In this document: positions 1 through 8,299 of the stretch, piece after piece
How the letters are laid out: every line of letters starts with the position of its first letter
How positions within the stretch are numbered: position 1 is the first letter of the stretch
Assembly (NCBI GenBank): GCA_003024985.2
Contig: PXIH01S0032132.1
From: Euperipatoides rowelli
Lineage: Eukaryota > Onychophora > Udeonychophora > Euonychophora > Peripatopsidae
Direction: 5' to 3' (one strand)
DNA: 10,035 bases
Notes under the pieces: generated by a model
Seen by the model: the letters and a program-made list of their open reading frames with translations, nothing else
Databases searched by the model: none
What the model was told of the DNA's origin: nothing
Made by a program: the position numbers and the translations under genes

Positions 1-203
1 TGCTGATCTATGGTGGACGTTACATAATACTTACATGCTGTTATCTTTTAGTCTATCTATATTCTATAACAATATAATACAGGTAAACTTAATACAACAA
101 TAGAGATCTCAATGTATAGTGTGGATTTTATGTTCTATATTGGATTTATGTATTATTGTATTATATTTTTTATTATTATCATTGTATTAATATTGTTTAA
201 TAT

Positions 204-302
204 GTAGCAAGATTTACAAATTGTTTTTGACTTAGCCTGTCACACAATTAGCAAATTGTACATGTGATCTAATGGTGAAATAAAATATCTATCTATCTAT
301 CT
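204..302 (+). mobile_element. Possible 3' end of a 5'-truncated non-LTR retrotransposon
   Basis: A 6-bp hairpin (ACAATT, loop AGCA, AATTGT at 244-259) is followed by an AATAAA hexamer (279-284) and four ATCT units (287-302). A small 3' stem-loop followed by a short tandem tail is the usual ending of CR1/L2/Jockey-type LINEs, and the big element downstream ends the same way with a different tail unit. No coding sequence is seen upstream, so the left edge is a guess. Bases 1-203 are AT-rich DNA in which I see no gene and which may be more of this element. A plain ATCT microsatellite is the alternative. Confidence 0.4.
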
Positions 303-1167
303 ACCAGATTTGTGACCCAGTTCCTCTGTATTTTGTACTGTTCATAATAATTAATGAATGAATTTAAATGCTTTTTTAAAAAAAGCTTGATTGTTTCTTT
401 TTACACAATGGCTAAATTATAAAATCTTTATTTATTAAAGAATTGAATTTCTAAGGAGTTAACAACTAATTCAGTAAAAAAACAATATATATAGATTTGT
501 ATATACTGTTTTGACTTCTCTGGCTAAGATATATCATCTATTTGTCACTATATATCTAGCTTTGATATAGGTTCATGTATTGACATCTTCATAATAGTAA
601 ATTAATCAAGTTACTGGTGTGGATTTCAACGGATTTTCATATGCCAAGTGAGTAAGTGTAATCTATTTTTGGGGTCCTCAAATTCTCTGATAAAAGTATA
701 TATAATAGGCTAATTGGTTGAAATTTGATCCTAAAAATGAATATTGCCTATTAATAAGACTGAAAAAAAGAAAAAGAAATATAGGCTAGTAGATAATGAT
801 AATAGGAAAGCCAAATTAAAAAATTAGTATCTACTACCAAGTGTTTCCTAACGTTATCTATGAAATGGGGCCTTGAATAAAAGTCTATGGGATAATTGAA
901 ATTAATAAGAAGAAATCATCAAAAAAAGAGATGAGATTCATGAATTCGGAAATAATCTGTGTTTAAACAAATTAAATATATTAAACATGTCGATTGGATT
1001 TATTTATATAGCGTTTATGACATTGTCTTGTAGCCGAGGTTGTGAGTCCAAAACAGCAAAGAATGAAAATAACCTCAATTGTATACATCTAGGAATGGGA
1101 TGATTTTAATTGAAACTTCAATATCTATAGATTTTAAAAATAAATATTATTTTAAATATGGTTATGA
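303..1167. other. AT-rich non-coding stretch; right part may be LINE 5' UTR
   Basis: No ORF with recognisable similarity, no RNA gene and no strong repeat is seen here. It has short A and T runs and a single 38-codon ORF at 987-1103 with a hydrophobic start. The retrotransposon that follows must have a 5' UTR, so some of the last few hundred bases probably belong to it. I could not find a target-site duplication that would fix its left edge. Confidence 0.5.
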
Positions 1168-1233
1168 CAGAAATGGAAGAATTATAAAAAAAAGATAGAA
1201 ATTATATATAACAGACCTTTAGACCACCATGGA

Positions 1234-2349
1234 ATGTTCTTAATTCTAATATGTGTTGGGGACATTGAGACAGATCCTGGCCCAGAGAATGATGATACAA
1301 ATATAATAAAAGAAGAAAATACTAATGATGCTTCCAATGAAATTAATGAAACAATACTAGGAAATGAAAATGATACAATATGTAAACAATATGGAAAAAT
1401 CTAATGAAAATCAACAAGAAGAAATGATTGGAAACAAAGAAATAATCGACCTAATGTCTATAATTAAAGATGAACGAAAATATTTTATGGGAAGAATAGA
1501 TGACCTATCAAATAGAGTAATTAAAAATGTTGATCTTTTCATAAACAGATTGGATTGGGTGGAGAAAAAGATGGTCATTGATAATAGACAAACCAATGAG
1601 AAGATAAAAGAAATCGAGGAAAAAATTGAATTAATTGAAAAGAATATAAAATTCATGGAAACAAATGGAAAATGTAAATCAGATAATGAAGGAAAGAAGA
1701 CTGAGGAAGCAAATGGAAATAATGACAAGGTATTATTGATAAGTGGAGAAGGGAAATGGAAAGTCAAATAAAGGATGAAATAAAGGAAGAACTAATTGAG
1801 AAAACAGATAAAAAGTAAGAAACAAAATTTGATAGTTTTTGGTCTTACAGAAGAATTTACAAATACTGGTAAATTTAGATCGGATAAAGATTTTATTGAT
1901 TCAGTAGTGATAAGTGCAGAGTTGGATAGTGAAAACATAAAGGGATGCTTTAGACTATCAAAGAAAAAAGAAGGTAAAGTCAGACCAATGATGATAAAGA
2001 TTGACACGTTAGAAAATAAATTGAAAATACTGAAGTCCTTTAATAAAAAGAAATCAACGGAAATGGAAAATTATAGCCTAAAGGTATAAATATATCACAA
2101 GATAAAACAATTAAGCAAAGAAAGGACTACAAAGAAATGACGAAACATAAAGATGAAAAAAGGAAAGTACAAAGAAATGATAGTATACATGACATCAATG
2201 ATGAAATGCTAAATCTGAGAGGTGAGCCTACTGGTGTAAAATTAAAATATAGTAATAGAAAAATGCATAATAATGAAATGGAAACTGCAGAAAACAAAAA
2301 TGCTAAAGAAATATCTGATGGAAGTGTTGAGACAAAACAGGAGAAATAG
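1234..2349 (+). pseudogene. LINE ORF1: 2A-like motif, coiled coil, RRM-like domain (frameshifted)
   Basis: ORF1 proteins of LINEs bind the element RNA and act as chaperones in the RNP. The likely start is the ATG at 1234 (MFLILICVGD), in a frame open from 1168. The 2A-like motif follows at 1258-1284, then an acidic Asn/Glu-rich linker. The reading then passes through a charged coiled-coil region (about 1420-1690, heptad-like I/L/V spacing among K/E), a short helix piece at 1747-1815, and an RRM-like domain at about 1820-2085. That domain starts QNLIVFGL and includes FRLSKKKEGKVRP. A basic tail with QRKDYKEM ends at TAG 2347-2349. The frame alternates 1-2-1-2-1, with shifts near 1380-1400, 1745, 1810 and 2080. 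The domain order matches ORF1 proteins of CR1-type and L1-like elements. The fragments cover about 370 codons, a normal ORF1 size. ORF2 follows in the same frame. Confidence 0.8.
1258..1284 (+). other. Degenerate 2A-like ribosome-skipping motif (GDIETDPGP)
   Basis: The codons GGG GAC ATT GAG ACA GAT CCT GGC CCA read GDIETDPGP, preceded by the hydrophobic run FLILICV. The 2A consensus is D-(V/I)-E-x-N-P-G-P, with the peptide bond between Gly and Pro not formed. Eight of nine residues fit; the Asn is Asp here, one A-to-G change (AAT to GAT) away. 2A-like sequences at the N-terminus of ORF1 are known in non-LTR elements of sea urchin and other invertebrates. There the stretch before the motif can also act as a signal sequence when skipping fails. 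With Asp in place of Asn this copy is probably inactive. Confidence 0.8.
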
Positions 2350-2355
2350 CAATCA
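2347..2355 (+). promoter_or_regulatory. Candidate leaky stop (TAG CAA TCA) between ORF1 and ORF2
   Basis: The ORF1 stop TAG is followed directly by CAA TCA, an exact fit to the UAG-CAR-YYA context that promotes stop-codon readthrough (first defined in tobamoviruses). ORF2 continues in the same frame with no intervening base. The first in-frame ATG is at 2518, after the codon for the catalytic endonuclease Glu (2476-2478), so conventional initiation there would give a broken enzyme. The other in-frame stops in this element (2721, 3614, 4042, 4585) do not have this context and look like decay. Confidence 0.5.
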
Positions 2356-5161
2356 AGTGAAAGTCTATATAAGGTAAGATCATTTGCTTTCTCTAATGTA
2401 AATAGCATATTGAATAAGTTAAATGAAATAAAGTTATATGTTGATATATCTGATGTGGACTTACTGATACTTGCAGAAACCTGGCTAAATAGTAAAATTG
2501 ATGACGAACACATAAAAATGGAGGGATATGAACATACTAGATTAGATAGAAAAAGTTCTAAAGGAGGTGAATTAGTTGTATACATAAAACATGGGATTAA
2601 ATGGTATTTGATACAAATCATACAATTCACAAGTGAATCACTATGGCTGGAACTTGAAATTAATGGTATAATAATTGGTAATATATATATATTGCCCCTG
2701 GTAGGAAAATATACTATTTTTAAAATGTAATAGATGATATAGAAAAAGCATTAAAATACTATAATGAGAGTGAAATTGAAAGTTTTTATATTGCTGGAGA
2801 TTTTAATGCCCCGGGAATAGACTGGGATGTACTAATGACAAAGACAGGATATGAAAAAATGCTAATAGAATTAGTGGTAAATAATGGTCTTTTTCAATTG
2901 GTAGACTTTGAAACAAGAGTAAGAAAGGAAAGCTCTTCAATGCTAGATCTTGTACTGACTGATAATAAAAACAATATTGCAGGGATAGAAAGAGATAATC
3001 CATTTGGACTTAGTGACCATACAATAATTAAAGTGACTTTAAATCTATCAGATAAAACAAATGACAAAATTCCTAAACTGGGTTACATGAAGGCTGAAGA
3101 TGATAAATTAATAGCTGATCTGCTAAAAAATATTCAAATTGATATTGGGGAAGAATTGGAATTATTGATGAATAAGATAAAAAATATAATAAAGTGTTTC
3201 ACTTATGAGGCTAAACCAAGAGCAAATAAAATAAATAAATGTCAATGGATAAATGAAAAGATTATTAATTTAAAAAGAAAAAAAAAACTGTCATTTGGAA
3301 GTTATATATGTGACAAATCAACGCAAAAACTCAACCTATACAAGGAAACACGAACAATCTAACAAAAGAAATTCGAAAAGCAAAAAATACATATGAAGAA
3401 TATATAGTCGGGAAGGTTTCCAAAGAGGAAAATTTTGTTTTTAGGTATATAAAATCCACGAGAAATAAAATACAACCAGGATTATCATATATAAAAGATA
3501 ATGGATGGAAGGTAACTTCTGCATATGAAATCTCAAATATATTTGGACAGTTTTGCAGTGCTGACAAGGACCCCCCAGGGGTACTTATTTCAAAAGACAA
3601 GAGAATTGCAGTTTAGATTGGAGGATGACCAGAGTGGTGGTATTAAAATATCGAATGAATTGGAACTAGAAAACATTATAAGTTCAGTGAAAAATACTGG
3701 AACAAAAGATCATGATGGATTGTCATATTCGTTTATTAAGATGCACAAAAATATGCTGATTCCACTGGTTTTGCCATTTATTAATCAATCTCTGAATACA
3801 TGACATACCAGAAAACTGGAAATACACTATCATAAGACCGACATACAAAGGTGGAAATCATACTGAAAAAAAGAATTATCGCCCTATTTCGATGACAAGC
3901 ATTGTGGGGAAAGTGGTAGAAAGAATAGTGCTAAACAGACTAGATCAACATATTGTAGAACTAGGTATACTGAATGAGCTACAATTTGGATTTAGGAAGG
4001 GTTTGAGTTGTTCAGATAACCTTCTGTATGATACTGAAAAATAGACGGGGGCTTTGGAATCAGTTAATCCAGTTATTGTGGTTTTTATGGAATTGTCCAA
4101 GGCATTTGACATGGTGAGACCTGTACTGTTTTGTAATAAAATGCTAAAAATGGGATTTCGGGTATCAATAGTTAAATGGATTTATAATTTTTTGACAATG
4201 AGAAATATGAGGGTCCTGATTAATGAAGTACACTCTAGACAATTTATAGTGAATAAAGGGCTACCACAGGGTACAGTACTAGCAGCGACACTATTCAATG
4301 TTTATGCCTCTGACATAAGACCCGTAAATAAGACTGGCATGACAATTTATGCAGATGATATAAAAATATTTAAAGAAATAAAATCTAATGATGATATAAG
4401 AGAATTACAACATGATATAGGAGATTGGGTAGATGGAAATGGCTTACTGATTAATGAAAATAAAACTGTTTACATGGTAATTGGCAACAAAAAGAAATTT
4501 AGTATAAATTTAAAATATAAAGACAGTTCTTTGAAGGAGGTAGAGGTACATAAGGACTTGGGCCTCACTATTGATAGAAGACTGTAGTTTGACGCCCACT
4601 CTGTATATCTTGCAAGAAAAAATTCCTCAAGAATGGCTATGATGTTCAGAGCATTTGGAATTATTACACCAAACATTGTATAAGTCTTACATTCAAAGTT
4701 TGATTGATTATTCACATATAGCATATTCTATTATCAACAAGGGAGATATAGATAGATTAAACAGAATTTTCAGACGTGGAACTAAAAGAATAAAGGGTTT
4801 TATTGGAATTGATTATAAAGAGAGATTAAAAATTCTGAGAAGATATGACGTATTAACCCCGCAACAAAGACTGGTACGGGTTGACATACTATTTATATTT
4901 AGTGAAATAGTAATACATGGAAACAAGAGAGAACTGTTTAACTTAAAATGTAACAGGAAGACTAGAGGTCATGAATACAGAATAATTCGCCACTTTATAG
5001 CAAACAGGATAAGGCAGAATTTCATCTCAAATAGGATGATTAAATTATGGAACACATTACCAGCTGATCTCTTAGACTTAGTGATACCAACATATAGTAT
5101 GTTTAAGAAAAAACTTGACATTTATCTTTGTTTTAATGTGTTTTTTAATGGATTAATTTAA
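2350..5161 (+). pseudogene. LINE ORF2: APE endonuclease + reverse transcriptase (frameshifted, with stops)
   Basis: ORF2 nicks target DNA and reverse-transcribes the element RNA onto it. Endonuclease: SNVNSILNK near the start, catalytic Glu in AETWL (2476-2478), AGDFNAPG (Asp 2799, Asn 2805), and SDH at 3012-3020; the key residues are all present. A linker with KAKNTYEEYI leads into the RT. RT: IPENWKYTIIRP, NYRPIS (3874-3891), LQFGFRKG, motif A as MELSKAFD (4087-4110), motif B LPQGT (4261-4275) and motif C YADD (4348-4359). The C-terminal part contains LYKSYIQSLIDYS, RLNRIFRRG and LWNTLP before TAA 5159-5161. The frame passes 1-3-2-3-1-2, with shifts near 2685, 3275-3345, 3600, 3800 and 4675. 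In-frame stops lie at 2721, 4042 and 4585. The first motif A Asp, which binds metal, is Glu (4090-4092). About 935 codons in all, normal for the group. Function is lost. Confidence 0.88.
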
Positions 5162-5192
5162 CAAAATGTTATATATTGCAATTGATGTCTAA

Positions 5193-5228
5193 AAGCCTAA
5201 AGGCTTATAAGATAAATAAATAATAATA
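5193..5228 (+). repeat. LINE 3' hairpin and ATAA-rich tail
   Basis: AAGCCT (5193-5198), loop AA, AGGCTT (5201-5206) make a perfect 6-bp stem only about 30 bases after the ORF2 stop. Then comes an A/T tail of TAAA and TAA units to about 5228. In several LINE groups the RT recognises a 3' stem-loop of its own RNA, and the tail repeat is made during target-primed reverse transcription. This marks the right edge of the element to within a few bases. The 3' UTR is very short. Confidence 0.7.
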
Positions 5229-5417
5229 TTTTACCTGTCCAAAACAAAACAAGGCTTAGGCAATGGTTGTCTTTCTATTTTCTAAATATAAATATACAAT
5301 AGTAAGTTAATAGCTTTTGTAATACCACTTTTTAGTGTAGTATAGGTATAGTGGCTGTAATATTATAGGCTTCGCTTGGAATAAAGAATAACAAACTTTT
5401 TTTTTTAACGCCATTAA

Positions 5418-5530
5418 TGCGCATGGAATCAATTTTAAATTCTGCGCATAGATCAATTAAACCAATCAGAATACACTTCTCAAACGGAAGTGAAGTTGAT
5501 TCTGCCGTAGCTCAGGGTTACTCCTTCCGC
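5418..5530 (+). promoter_or_regulatory. Probable TATA-less promoter of the ELKS/ERC gene
   Basis: Two TGCGCAT words (5418-5424 and 5443-5449, NRF1 half-site-like) lie in an imperfect 25-base duplication (TGCGCATgGAATCAATTT and TGCGCATaGATCAATTA). A consensus CCAAT box for NF-Y (ACCAATCAGA, 5461-5470) follows. Then come an ETS/GABP-type site ACGGAAGTGA (5484-5493) and a second ETS-type site in reverse (CTCCTTCCGC, 5521-5530). These motifs clustering in 113 bases, 160-270 bases before the start codon of the following exon, resemble a TATA-less promoter. They were read by eye with no scoring. Bases 5229-5417 between the LINE tail and this cluster hold nothing I recognise. Confidence 0.5.
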
Positions 5531-5691
5531 TAAGCTGCTAGAATAGAGATTGACAATGTATATTGGAAATCGAAGGTAATTTATATTTTTAACAGCATCT
5601 GCAGTTAACAAAATGATTTTAAAATATGACACGATAATTTTAAAATAACAAAAATAAATTCCAGTAGCCAAAATAGGCGAGTGAGAGAGCA
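5531..5691 (+). other. Probable 5' UTR with two short uORFs and a possible mini-intron
   Basis: uORF 1 is ATG 5556 to TAA 5577-5579 (MYIGNRR). uORF 2 is ATG 5613 to TAA 5646-5648 (11 codons). An AAG|GTAATT donor-like site lies at 5575/5576. Acceptor-like AGs end at 5595 (after a T-run, but only 20 bases from the donor), 5664 and 5676. If the last two are used, an intron of about 89 or 101 bases would remove uORF 2. An in-frame TAG at 5674-5676 precedes the main ATG in the unspliced sequence. Confidence 0.4.
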
Positions 5692-6447
5692 ATGTATAGT
5701 GGAAGCTGCCAGAATTCTCCTAAGTCTCCTCGCCGTGAAGCTTCATCCTCTGGGGTTGATCAGAGCTCACCATCAAAAAGAGCATCAGTTTCTAATCCAG
5801 GATCAACTAGGAATAGTCCCATCCCTAGTAGGATGTTGTCCCCGTCCTCCAACCGGAAGAACCGGCATCCCAGTGGTAGCAGATCTGGCGCTAGCAGTCC
5901 ACTAACCTTGCCAATGGATAGTCAGCAATTGAGTGCTACTTACAATTATGGACATTCGTATTTAGGAGATACTTTAACAAGTCCCATGGCATCACCAGCA
6001 CACAGTCGCTCCAGTAGTATGACAAATGTCCGGGGAATGATGCGAGATCGCGATCGGTCTTTAGATCGGGAGCAGGCTCACGAAAGAGAGTTCGCACCTG
6101 TTAGGGATCCTTATGTCCGCGATTGGGCTTTGGACTTGGACCCTCCGCCATCCTACCTTCGCGACCATAGGCTGGAGTCAGATTCTGATCCATTTACTCA
6201 AGAACTTCGGCATATTAGGGATCCAATAGTAGCGGATTTACAAGCCCAAGTTTTAGATCTCCAAAGAGAATGTAGCGCACTCAGTAAAGAATCGGAGGCT
6301 GCCAATTATAAACTCAGCTCCAGTATGAACAGCATTAAAACGTTTTGGAGCCCTGAACTAAAAAAGGAAAGGGCTTTACGGAAAGAGGAAAACGCCAAAT
6401 ATGCCCTTCTCAGTGAACAACTGCGATTGGCGAATGTGGAAAATCAG
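5692..6447 (+). CDS. ERC: ELKS/ERC (CAST/Bruchpilot) family active-zone scaffold, first coding exon
   Basis: ELKS/ERC proteins are large coiled-coil scaffolds of the presynaptic active zone and cell cortex. They bind RIM, liprin-alpha and Rab6 in the species studied. The exon encodes 252 residues. Residues 1-70 are a low-complexity Ser/Pro/Arg region with many S-P sites. Residues 115-165 are rich in Arg-Asp pairs and include a PPSY (PPxY) motif. From about residue 176 a coiled coil begins (VADLQAQVLDLQREC). The family signature SSMNSIKTFWSPELKKERAL (residues 210-229) fixes the identity, followed by RKEENAKYALLSEQLRLANVENQ-type helix to the splice site. The ATG at 5692 is the first Met after an in-frame TAG (5674), with G at -3, and it starts MYS, like the MYG start of vertebrate ERC1/2. 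The exon ends in phase 0. Reading on into the intron gives 15 more codons to a TGA at 6493, which are not real. Family members are about 950 residues or more, so the rest lies beyond the window. Which paralogue cannot be told; a single ancestral gene is likely in an invertebrate. Confidence 0.93.
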
Positions 6448-6453
6448 GTGGGT
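6448..6453 (+). other. Splice donor of the ELKS/ERC exon
   Basis: CAG|GTGGGT follows the codon for Gln 252. Similarity to the family runs up to ENQ and stops here, as expected at an exon end. The splice phase is 0. Confidence 0.88.
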
Positions 6454-6989
6454 AGCCTACACTATTTCTGGCACTCATCTTTATCAGTTTGTTGACCATG
6501 TGAACTGCTTTAGTCACTGCACTTTATGCATGAAATAATTGGAATCTTGTTNGTCTAAATATTTTTTTTATATTCTTGAATGAAACAGATTTATTGCATG
6601 GCTTTGTTTTCTATACTGTACGTTATTATGAATGAAATGCATGCAATGCCATCTATAGAGTAGGATGAAGTGAGCTTTATAGAAAAATTTAATTTTTTTT
6701 TATCAGTATTTTGGCAACCTCATGAACTCTTCATTTAACACTCAAACTGATGATTGTCATTGGAGCTTGGTTGCTCTAAAATCATCAAAAAGATATTAAA
6801 TTTCAGTTGTACCATATGCTCTGAGTTCTTTCGTGCTTCAGGTTCTTATTTATCATGTAATCTAAATTGAAATATTATTTGCAATCAATTAAGACTTATT
6901 TGTTACAAATGTAATAGCCTGTGTAAATATGTTTTTTTTTTAAATCACAGATATTTTTGTTTAAAATAATCCTAGATTATTTTGTAGTG

Positions 6990-7013
6990 TTTTTTTTTTT
7001 TTTAAAAAAAAAA
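6990..7013. repeat. T14-A10 homopolymer foldback
   Basis: Fourteen T followed directly by ten A, which can fold on itself. Prone to length change and sequencing error. Confidence 0.85.
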
Positions 7014-7382
7014 GAGTTCAGACTTTTAAGTACCACACCAGGGGAATTATGAAAAACAAAATTCAGTATATATTCAGCGCCCCTAATAGTACGGTAACCT
7101 TCTTTGAGTTGAAATACTGTATTTTATCATCTGCCATTTTTTTTTTTTTAATAGTGCCATTCTTTAGGTACTGATCTATAAATTTTTGCTATTGGCATCA
7201 TTATGTCTAAACAATATATATTCTTACAGTAAATGTTGTCTTCACTGCTTGGAACAATATAGATTTGAGATAATATACTAATACATTATGTAAGTATACC
7301 AATGCAGGATAATAGATATGGCCAACTTGTTCTTTAACATTGAAATAAAAAAAATAAATCATTTTTTAAATTCATGAATTCT

Positions 7383-7400
7383 AAAAAAAAAAAAAAAAAA
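7383..7400. repeat. A18 run
   Basis: Eighteen A in a row. It could be the tail of an old retrotransposed copy, but nothing recognisable precedes it. Confidence 0.9.
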
Positions 7401-8281
7401 TGGATTTGTTTCCAAATGTTTTTAAATTTCATATTTAATAACATTCCCAATATTATGAATGTTCTAATTCTTATTTATATTAAACCAATGAGTGACCTTT
7501 AAAAAAGCTACTGTATAGGCTATAGTGGGCAAAATTAAAATAAAATTAGAGATTAGCCTCCAATAAGAAAATATTTTTTTAAAGGACATTTCAATTCTTT
7601 GTTTCATTTGAATATATAGAGCTAATATTCATGTGTCACAGTATAACCCCTTTCTGCTGAATTGCATTTACTCAATATAAATATTTTTTTAATAACATCT
7701 ATTTTATTTGTGTATATACAGTACAGAACCTTTTCATTTTGATCACATAAGATATTATTCAGGTTGTGTCTTAGGCAGTTTGGGGAGAAAAGGCATTACA
7801 GTATAGGTAATTCCTGAACTTTATACGACTAATCATAAAAAATATATAAAGACAATATTTGTTTTGTAATTTATTATAAATTGAAAAGTAACTTTTGTAT
7901 TGAACATAGTAATTATGAATGATTGAACAGTATAGATTTTTCATTAAATATTCAAAAAATACCATGTTAGAAATTATTTGTTTTTACATGTTTGTGATTT
8001 GTGTCCATCATTTAAAACAAATGTTCACTTAACATGTTTGCGGGAATGCATTCTCAGTTTTTTATCAGGGCTTAGCTTTTATTAGTATAATTTTGCCTGG
8101 AAAGAGGGAAACAATGAAAACCTTTAAATAAATAGTTGGAAGCATAAACTCTAATTCAAGTCGACATGGAACACTGTTTTAACTACAGTAGGCTACTACA
8201 TTTTAACAGTAGGCCTAATTATCTCACTTCATGACACTTTTCAAAAATTATCTTCAATATCAAAGTTGTAAACCTTTCTCG

Positions 8282-8299
8282 TTTTTTTTTTTTTTTTTA
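8282..8299. repeat. T18 run
   Basis: Eighteen T in a row, with a second T run about 30 bases further on. It could be a minus-strand retrotransposon tail; no body is recognised. Confidence 0.9.

Larger units (their letters stand above)
1168..5228 (+). mobile_element. Decayed, near full-length two-ORF non-LTR retrotransposon (CR1/Jockey-like LINE)
   Basis: In order, the segment encodes a 2A-like motif, a coiled coil and an RRM-like nucleic-acid-binding domain (ORF1), then an APE-type endonuclease, a reverse transcriptase with YADD, and a C-terminal domain ending in a WNTLP-type motif (ORF2). A 3' hairpin and ATAA-rich tail close it. This is the architecture of CR1/L2/Jockey-group LINEs; the exact clade is not certain. 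No LTRs are seen. At least nine reading-frame breaks or stops show that the copy is inactive. It lies in the same orientation as the ELKS/ERC gene, ending about 460 bases before its start codon, so it sits upstream of that gene or in an upstream 5' UTR intron. The left edge given is only the start of the open frame containing the 2A-like motif. Confidence 0.9.

Noticed and set aside
287-302. CRISPR or other regular array from the ATCT units
   Set aside because: Only four 4-base units with no spacers, in animal DNA; a microsatellite or LINE tail.
1411-1767. 118-codon minus-strand frame, Ser/Phe-rich
   Set aside because: It is the antisense of the Lys/Glu-rich LINE ORF1 coiled coil; its composition is explained by that.
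1796-2089. Separate protein starting at TTG 1796
   Set aside because: TTG is not a normal start in animals and the segment is the RRM-like part of the frameshifted LINE ORF1.
2127-2630. 167-codon minus-strand frame
   Set aside because: It overlaps the ORF1-ORF2 junction whose sense strand has clear protein motifs; a shadow frame.
5503-5540. tRNA A-box-like sequence (GCCGTAGCTCAGGGTTA)
   Set aside because: It looks like the 5' end of a tRNA, but no B box, anticodon arm or acceptor closure follows. At most a tRNA-derived scrap; more likely chance within the promoter.
5681-5905. 74-codon + frame overlapping the ELKS/ERC start
   Set aside because: It is in another frame of the ELKS/ERC exon and lacks any family similarity.
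6448-6495. ELKS/ERC ending at the TGA 6493-6495 as a short 267-residue protein
   Set aside because: A good GT donor lies exactly where family similarity stops, so the last 15 codons are read-in to the intron.
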